From: Sclerurus mexicanus
Taxonomy: Eukaryota > Chordata > Aves > Passeriformes > Furnariidae
Reading direction: 5' to 3'
DNA: 64,000 nucleotides
Assembly (NCBI GenBank): GCA_013396755.1
Contig: VWZF01006064.1
Coordinates: 207,021 to 271,020 of the forward strand
Below the pieces are notes generated by a model, which was not told where the DNA came from, ran no database searches, and saw nothing but the letters and a program-made list of their open reading frames with translations. Each line of letters opens with the position of its first letter. Position 1 is the stretch's first letter. Positions 51,201-60,200 of this stretch are shown one piece after another. The position numbers and the translations under genes are program-made.

Positions 51201-54200
51201 GGGTTTAAGAAGAGACTGGATGTGGCACTCAGTGCTTCCCCTCCCTGCCCACCTGAAAACTGGATGGCAAAGCCCTGCTTGCTGGTGAAGAAGTCGGTGT
51301 TGAACTGCAGGATGACGGAGTTGAAGGTGCTGTGGACATCCCCAGGTAACCCCGAGCCGCTCATCTCCTTCAGCAGGATCCCGTTCTCCACCGGCCCGTC
51401 CCAGATCCGCAGCACGTCGTGGAACTCCTCCGTGTGGAAAACCATGAAATGGAGCCTGTGGGGCAAAAGGAACTGGAAGTCACACCACAAACAGCTCTGC
51501 CTTTTTGCTGGAAGGTCAGGAATGGGATGGGTACCAAGCTGAGGTAGCTTTGCCCACAAGGAATGTGTTCTCTCATCTACAGCTCAGCTTGGAATAAATA
51601 CTTTAGTGCTTTACCCAGCTCTGTCTATGAAACCCAACTCCTCCCTAATAAATCACCCCCATAAACCAAAACCAACTGTCTTCTGAGCAACTGGGTCCTT
51701 TCTGAGAAGTTCTGGAATTGGGTCCTCTCCTGAGCAAACAAAATCACTGACCCCTCCTAAAAAATGTGCAGGAACAGGGTCAAGGTCCAAAAGCCCATCA
51801 TGGGCAGTGAAAATGCCAGAACACAGCCATGAGCTGCTGTCACACACAGAAGGCTCAGGCCACCCAGCAAACGTGCAGCAAAGGGCTGGGGAGGGGGCCA
51901 TGGAGAAGGGATTCTCCCAAGGGGAGGTAGTGACAGGACAAGGGAAAGGCCTTAAGTGAAGGAGGGCAGGGTTAGGTGGGATACTGGGATGAAATTCTCC
52001 CTTGGGAAGGTGGGCAGGCCCTGGCACAGGTGGCACAGAGAAGCCGTGGCTGCCCCATCCCTGGGAGTGCCCAAGGCCAGGTTGGAGCCACCTGGGCTGG
52101 TGGAAGGTGTCCCTGCCCATGGTCAGGGGTGCGATGGGATGGGCTTTAAGGTCCCTTCCAACCCAAACCACTTGTCTGTGCCTTCACTGAGCTCTGTAAC
52201 AGATGGACAGAGAAGTGCTGAAAAACTTATTCTAAAAAGAGAATTAGCAGCAAATGTGCTGAGGTCCCTTCAGACATCGCACGTGTCCACCCAATTCACA
52301 CCCTGTCCCTGCCTGCTCGCTGTGACAACCTTGCCTGTCCTCTGGCTTTGCTGGTGTCCTGCACAGACACCCCAACAATCCCCCCCTGGCCCTCAGAGCG
52401 TTGCCCAAACGCTCCTGGAGCTCTGGCAGGGTCTGGCCACCCCTGGGGATGCAGGTGATGGATCAGGGATCAGTCCCTTCCGCTCCTGCACCTAAAATGC
52501 CACGTGAGGAGGAGGCATTTCACTGCTCCTGTTTGCCACTGCCCTGCTGCCACTGGGGGAAAGACCCTCTGACACAACCAAATCAGGCAACTCGAGCCAC
52601 CCCGCTGTGAAACGGGGACAGAAACCCATAAACTGAGAAAACCTGTAGAAAATAAAACCAGCAGGCACTGTGCTTAAAACCCTGACAGGCCACAGAGGGA
52701 AACAAGAAAGCATCCATCCACTTGGCTGCTTTCCCATCTATCCGGGGCAAACATAAATAAATCAGGTAGAACCATAAAAGAGGGGAGGGGAAAAAAGCCC
52801 CACTGCAACATGCTCAACAACAGAATGATGCCCGGAGAACCTGGGAGGGAGCAGAAGAGCTGACTCATAAATCTCCCAAGCAGAGACCTTGAGCAAAGAG
52901 AAATCAAGGCAGAGCGGAGGCGAAGCAGAACGGATGGTGCAGAGCTGTTCTCCACGGCTGCCTCGGCCTCGGGACATTTGTTCCTGGGCAAACTGGGTCC
53001 AGTGAGCCAGAACTGCCAGAGAAACCTCCGTGCTGGAGTCCTTGGAGGGAGGGAGATGCTGCCAGAGCCTCACCTGGGGCAGGGGGGATGCCCTGGCACT
53101 GCCACCAGCAGCGCCCTGTGGCACCAGGGCTGCCTGAAGCCCCCCCCCCCCCCCCCCCCNNNNNNNNNCCCCCCCATCCCCTTGTTGGTTTTAAAAGAAC
53201 CAACTTCTGGCAAGGCTTTGCCAGGAGGGGAGCACAGACCATGGCCAGAGGTGCCAGGGACAGCTTGCCCAGTGCCAGTCAGTCCAGGACAGTGCTGGAA
53301 TAGGAGATGTGACTGAGAAAACCAGTGTGCTCTGGAGCAAATCCATCCACCCTGCAGCCCCCGCTGCAGCCCGGTGGGGCAGGTCTGCTCTCAGCCTGAC
53401 TGTCCCAGCAGGGACAGGGCAGACACACTGGTTCAGCAGACAGTGGAGGGGAAGAGAGTTTTCTCCTTGTGCTCTGACAATCCCAATTGCATGCGTGAAA
53501 ATGCAGCAAAAGGCGAATTAGAAATTGGGAAAAAATACATATACACACATTTATTTGGCCCCCGCTCTTCCCTAAGCACCCCTAACTCCACAGAACAACC
53601 TGGGGGCCTTCCTGGTGACGTTCCCCATCCAGCTCTGGCCATCCCAGCCTGGGCTCCAGGGCAATGCCATCCATTTCCCAGCACACCCTCCTGCTCCCCT
53701 TCCTCCCTTCTCTCCCCCCAGGGCTCCCAGACAAACCAAGTCCCTTCACTTGAAATGTTCTGCACGTGGCTGTTTGCACATGCACAAAATTAATCCTCTC
53801 TCCAAGTGCAACCCTTTAACTTTCATGGCAATAAAGTGCAGACTCATTTTTCTATCTGTCTCGCCTTCCTCTCCTTCCCCTCGTGCTGTGCAGATACAGC
53901 TTTATTCAAAAAGCTCTGGTGATTAATTTTCATGTAAGTTATAAATGAGAGCTTTATACAATTGTATCATGCGTGAAGAGGATTATTTTTCCAATGGATT
54001 ACCATAAAAATGAAGTTGCTGAAAATGTGCTCTCTGGACTCCCCAGAGATCATCTGCTCTGTCTGAGCTGGCAAAGAAAGGGGCACAAGAAGGGAGCTCT
54101 CACCTCTGGTGAAAGGAGAGGGCACCAGGTGTGTTACTGTGATACCACCCAGCATCTTCCAGTTCAGTCTTGGCCCTTTCCAAGCCTTTGGCTGATCCAA

Positions 54201-57200
54201 AATCTCTGCTCTGCTCCCTGCTTTCAAGGGAAGCGGGGAGGGATTACATGAGCAAAGTCTGAAGCAGCCTTTGGATATGGGGAAAGAGGGTCTCACATCT
54301 GCTTTGTCCTATAAAAATCTTCAGGATCTTTTATGGGAGAACAAAAACAAAGGAGATTACAGCTGGAAGTTGCCTGTGCAGGAATTCAGCTGCATTGGCT
54401 GCTCACACCAGAAACCATCCATTATTGAACCATTCCGAAGGGCAGAGCTAATGGAGGGAATTTCTGCATTAAATAAAAATGAAAATACTGGACCAAGTCT
54501 CTCTCCAGTGGAAATCCATCGACTAAAAGCACCACAGAGCTCAACCTGATTAACAGGCTCCACTGAAGACATGATGGGGGCTGGTGCAGCAAGGAATCCA
54601 TGGGAGATGAAATGGGATCGACAGGGAAGGAACGCAGGATGGGACAGCACCAGGTCTGGGGGGAGCCCAGAAACGGAGCTGACACAGGGAACAAGCACCA
54701 GGAGGTGCTGGGAGAAGAGGATTATTGTTTGACACAACTTTCAAGCTCCATTTCTCCCCCTCAAGTCCCATCACTTGGGAAAAGCTTGACTTGCCCAAAT
54801 ATTGCAGTTTTCTGTCAAAGCTGGCTTTAGCTGGGCTGAAACACGTGGGGACACACAGAGCAGGGTCGGGCAAACACGGTGTGGGAGCAGTGGGGAAGCT
54901 GCAGGATCAGAGATGAAGGATCACAGAGCAGGAGCTGCCTGGGCTCTGCTGGGGACTGCACCGACTTTATGAGCCAAATGTTCTCCATCCCACCCTTACC
55001 CGACTGCCACATTCACATAACTCAGAAACAAATTCCATTTCGAACCCATTTCCAACCAGAAAGTGGCAACAGGGGGGTGACAGAAGTCGGAGGAGCAGGA
55101 GGAGGGAACAGTCTTGGGTCTCTGTTCAGAGCAGATGTTCAGAAAGCATCTCGAGTCATCCTCCAGGAGATAATGGCTTTGCGTGTGCTCTCTGCATTAT
55201 TAAAACCATCAACAATGCGGGGAGAAGATGAAGGCTCAGCCCTGGGGTCTCAGTTGCCCACCTGGGCACCCTCACACCTGAGTGTTCCCTCTCACAAACA
55301 CGGTGGGACAGAGACCCCAAACCCAGACCCCCCTTCTCTTATCCTTTCCTGGGATGTGATATTCCCTGCAGTGCTCCACACACACCCTCATCTTGGCATT
55401 TTGCCACTTGGGCACACACTGCTGGTGGAAAAGGTTGGACTCTGGATGCCCCCGTTAAGGAGAGGGGTGGAAATTCTCCCACTGGACCTGCACACAGCAG
55501 TTCTGGGGTGTCATTTGAACCCGGTGACACCACGGGCAGCAGGAGCACATGAGCTTTGTCACCACCCAGGGCAGGATGGCAGGATGGGCCACACAAGTGG
55601 GGAAAGAAAGGAGAAGTGATGCCACTCGGGCCTCTGAGCAACCTGGCCTAGTGGGAGGTGTCCCTGCCCATGGCAGGACGCTGGAAGTGGATGATTTTCA
55701 GGTCCCTTCCAACCCAAACCATCCATGATTCTCTCCAAGGAGCCGAAGCAGCGCTCACAGCGACAGGACCTTCCCCCTCGTTGCTTTATAGGATTGTGGG
55801 TCTGGAAAATTCAGCTGCACGTGGCAAGAAAGAAAGGCAAGCCCCAAGCAGCTGGCCCCACTCACCCGATGGTGCACCCAGGCTCTGCCTCTATGGTCCA
55901 GATGCAGTTGAGGTTGTGGTCGTAGGGGGTTGGGTAACCTGGAGACAGGATCCGGCCAGAGGTCTCTCCCTTGATGGTCCCACCACACTCCGCTGGAACA
56001 AACACAAGGGTTAGAGAGGAGATTCAGGGCTTGTTATGGTCCTCACTTGGCAACGATGCAAGTCTCAGCCTGGGAGTGCTTCCTGCCATTTCCAGAGGCT
56101 TTTAAAGCCCACAGAACAAAGATGAAGTGAGTTAATTCAGCTAAAAACTGAGTTAGCAGAGTAATTCTGCATTTCTGTGCAGACCTGGCATGCTGGCAAA
56201 GCTTCCCTCCACCTCTGTGACCCTGCAGGGAATAAAGGCAGAGCATCCTCTCCCCCAAGCCACACACGTGGGGTGAGAGAGCTCAAGGCTTCTGCTTGTA
56301 CTCATCAGTGTGAGAAAACAAAGCGGCCAACCAAAGTATGTCTCTGGAAATGAACTCAAAAGGACACGAGGATTCCGGGTCATTTCCAGAACACACCCAT
56401 TAAAATTCTTTATGTTTCATTTCTTTAAGTTTTCTTTAGGTTTCCACGTGCTCAGACACGGCCTCACACACCATAAATGTAGAGCAAAGAGGGGAAAGGT
56501 TAAGGAGATGCACAAATCACAGAAATTTGTCTTTTGACCTCAATAATCAAGGTTGAAATTCAGCAGAGTTACTGCAAGAATGGTCCTGACTCAGGGGAGA
56601 TCACTCACAACCTCGAGAACAGAGAGTTGGACTGAGCATGCAAGAACTTCTCCACGTCCTGGACACACAACTAATGATGGACTTGCCAAGTCACAGACCA
56701 AGAGCACTTCATTTAGACACCCAATAATCCCTGAATTTCCCAAGCCAGAAGCTCTCCAGGAGAGCTACAGGAAAAAGGGAACTCAGGACTCAGCAAGGAC
56801 AGAGGGAATTCAACTGTCTGTGAATGGGATCAGATGTCCAGGAGCTCCCAGGTAAGCCTGGCTTTGAGCTGTCAGATGCCTGGACACACATTTGATGTCT
56901 GCCACTGTCAGAAGGTGCCACTCAGTTCAAAGCAGGCAAGTGAAAGGACAAGCAGTGGAAAAGCAGCAGGGAAGGAAGAAACCTTGGCAAAATAAAAGAG
57001 TGGGTCATGTTCAAACTGCTCAGAGCGCTCTCAGTCCCAAGATGCCTCACACAGGTCTTAATTAATGCAGCTGGGGACAATTAATAGCAGAGTTAATGTC
57101 CCATGTCTCAGCAGAGGGGGGACAAGGGGCCCTTGCGGGTACCAAGGTGATGCTCACAAGCCCAGTTTTAAAAGCAAGCGGTGTCTCACCTACACAGGTT

Positions 57201-60200
57201 GGCAGGGGCTGGTCCCACGCTCTCCTCTCCCCAGTGAGGCAGCCCAGGACCCTGCTGCCCCTCAGGGTGTACCCAGGGTCACAGCTGAAGGACACGGAGC
57301 TGCCAGCAAAGTGTCCCTCGTCGTGCACCTTGTAGCCAAACTGGGGGACTCCAGGATCCTCACACTTGATGAGTTCAAAACCTGGAGGGGGAAAGAAGGG
57401 CAGGTCTTTGCATCAGGCTTTTCCCAGGCAGGAGATGTTAACACGAGAGCATGTCAGGATTTTTTGTTGGAAACAAAGAGCAACATATTGAAAATTAGTG
57501 GGTTTTTTAATGGATGTTTGAGTGAGATCCCAGAAATCTGGTGTGTCAGCTTTAATCCAAATCTCTGTATCACCACGGCCTCATTCCCAATAGAAATGGT
57601 TTTATCGTCTCCCAGGGAACAAGGGAAGGGAGGAGAGGGAATGGCCTCAAGGTGTGCCAGTGGTGGGTCAGGTTGGACATCAGGAGGAACTTCTGCATGG
57701 AAAGGGTGGTCAGGCACTGGAAGGGGCTGCCCAGGAAGATTTGGAGTCCTCACCCCTGGAGGTGTCCAAGGAAGGACTGGCCGTGGCACTCAGTGCCCTG
57801 GGCTGGGGGACAAGGTGGGCATTTGGCACAGGTTGGGCTCCGTGGGCTGGCAAGGCTTTACCAACCTGAATCCTGTGATTCTGCCATCTCCCACCCTGCA
57901 ATTCCACTGGGGGTATAAGATCTTTATGGAAAGGGCTCTTTGCCCTGGTCATGCCCCTGTGAAACAGAACCCCTTTCCCTCTCTGGTGGCCACCACACTG
58001 GCACGTGGGCTTCCAACTCACTGGAGAACTGCAGCTCAAAGCCTTTGCTGGTGTTGTCCGTGTTGGTGATGAACTCCAGCCACATGGTGCTGGAGGTGCT
58101 GTTGATGCTGGTGCCCAGCATGTCCGAGCGGCTAAAGGTGCCCAGCAGGCGGGCAGAGCTGTTGGTGCCATCATAGACCTGGGAGGGACAAGAAACACTG
58201 ACTGAAAACATAAAACCTGTGCTACTTCAGGGACCAAATCATCATTGTCCAGAGGAGCTGTGGCTGCCCCAAACCTGGAAGTGCCCAGGGCCGGGTTGAA
58301 GCACCCTGGGCTAGTGGAAGGTGTCCCTGCCCACGGCAGGGGGTGGGATTAAATGATCTTTAAGGTCCCTTCCAGCCCAGACCTTTCCATGATCCACGAG
58401 TGCAAACAGGGACAAACCCTTTGCAGTCAGCTTAGGGTGTGACTTGATGAGACCCCACGGTGCTGCTCAGCTGAGGAGCAGCATTTACACCCTGGAGGAT
58501 CCGCATCCTTCTCCTTACACCGAGCTCACTCAGGGCCCTGTCTCCCGAATCCATCTCTCTTCCCAAAGAAGCAGCTACTAAGAAAAACATTTTTGCCCCA
58601 GACTGACTCACAGATGAGCCTTGAACCTGCTATTATTTAAGAAAAACCCAGCTGGGGGTTCTGCTTTCCCTCAGACTGCAGGATTCTCCGGGAGCACAGA
58701 GAGCAGCTCTCACTAGTGGAGATTGATAGTAACTTTCCTCGGAAGCAGATGAGGAGCTGATGACAAACCTGTTGAGAGAACATAATTCCTTCGACAAGGA
58801 GTATATTCTCTGCATTAACTGGAAATCTTTCTCTCTTTCCAGTCATTTGGGAACTGCAAATATGTGGATTACAGCTCTCTTGGAGTGCAGGAATGTGGCA
58901 CTTGAGTGAGGACAGAGGCGTTTCTGGGAAGATGGCTCAGCATCAGTGATATTGGTGCCTCCTTCAAGCCACTGCTTTGTGCTTAATAGAAACGCAGCCA
59001 GGATTTGTCTCCTCCTTCACAGAGTCCTGAAGCTTGTAAATGCAGATTAATCTGAGTATGGCAGCGCTGAGGAGTCTGGAGCTCTGCATTCAAATAACCC
59101 CCTTTTGGGGATGAATCAGCCTTGATTCTTACAAGCACTAAAATAAAGCTAAAGCCCTCAAACTTCCTCGTGTGTTACCAGCTCTTCCTGTGCAATTATG
59201 CAGGTAAGAGCTGCAGTTCAGCTGCTCCCTGGGAACTCTACTGCTGCCTTCCAAACTGCAATCACTTCATGTCTCAGCAGTGACTGCAGGTCAGCTGCTC
59301 TCTTCCAGACATGATCCCCCTGCCTGGCCCTGGCTGGCATTTTCCAGGTCAGCCCCACCTGATTCCACGAAACAGGACATCCCTTCCCTTTCAGGGCTCA
59401 CTCTCCTTAGCGGCTCCACTGACTTACCTTGAGGACATCCCCTGCCTCCAGCTCAAACGTCCTGGCTTTCAGCTGGATGCCCTTCCCTGGCTGGGTCTGG
59501 ATGGAGTAGATGCACTCGTGGTTGTTGTTGTAGTTGAGTGGGTAGTTGGGGGACAGCAGGACACCTTGGGTTCCAGTGACAGAGGAGCCACACTCAGCTG
59601 CAGCAAGACACAGAAGCACCTTTTAACAACCACATGTCCATTCTGGCCATGCCACACATGCAGGTGATTCCTCCAACAGCCACAGTTGCTCACTCCTTCC
59701 TGTACCCAGGAGGAAGGAAAGAGGCTTTTCCCTGCTGTTATTCTCTACAACCTGCAGTCTGTCCCTGTTCCATCACGTTTTCCTGGGGAGACTTCTCCTT
59801 CTCCAGACCTGCCTCCTTCTCTGCTCTGTGAGCAGCACCTGACTCGGAGCCAAATTTGAAGCTGGAAGATTTGTGGCACTCAAAACTTGGCAGAATGAAC
59901 CTGTTTAGAGAAGGAAGAGGTGGCAGCTTTGGAGGCTCAACCTGTCCTGGATGTCAGGAGATGATGGTTTCATGCTGCTGCAAAAGACCAACACCCAGCC
60001 CTCACCTCTGTATTTCCTACTCCAATTACAAGCTGTGAGGACAATCTCTGCCTCCCGGGGACACCTTACAGCACAAAGACAAGGACTGCTGGGGGCAAGT
60101 CTTCACTACATGACACAGGGGCACATATCCCAGAGCAGCCCAGGGCTGTCCTTGGAAAACCTCCCAGAGCATACCAGGGATGTCCCCCCAAGCCTTGCCC

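Noticed and set aside
50448..51542. 364-residue open frame on the plus strand
   Set aside because: It consists of a CR1 fragment and the antisense of the CUB 8 exon, has no known domain and no splice or promoter signals.
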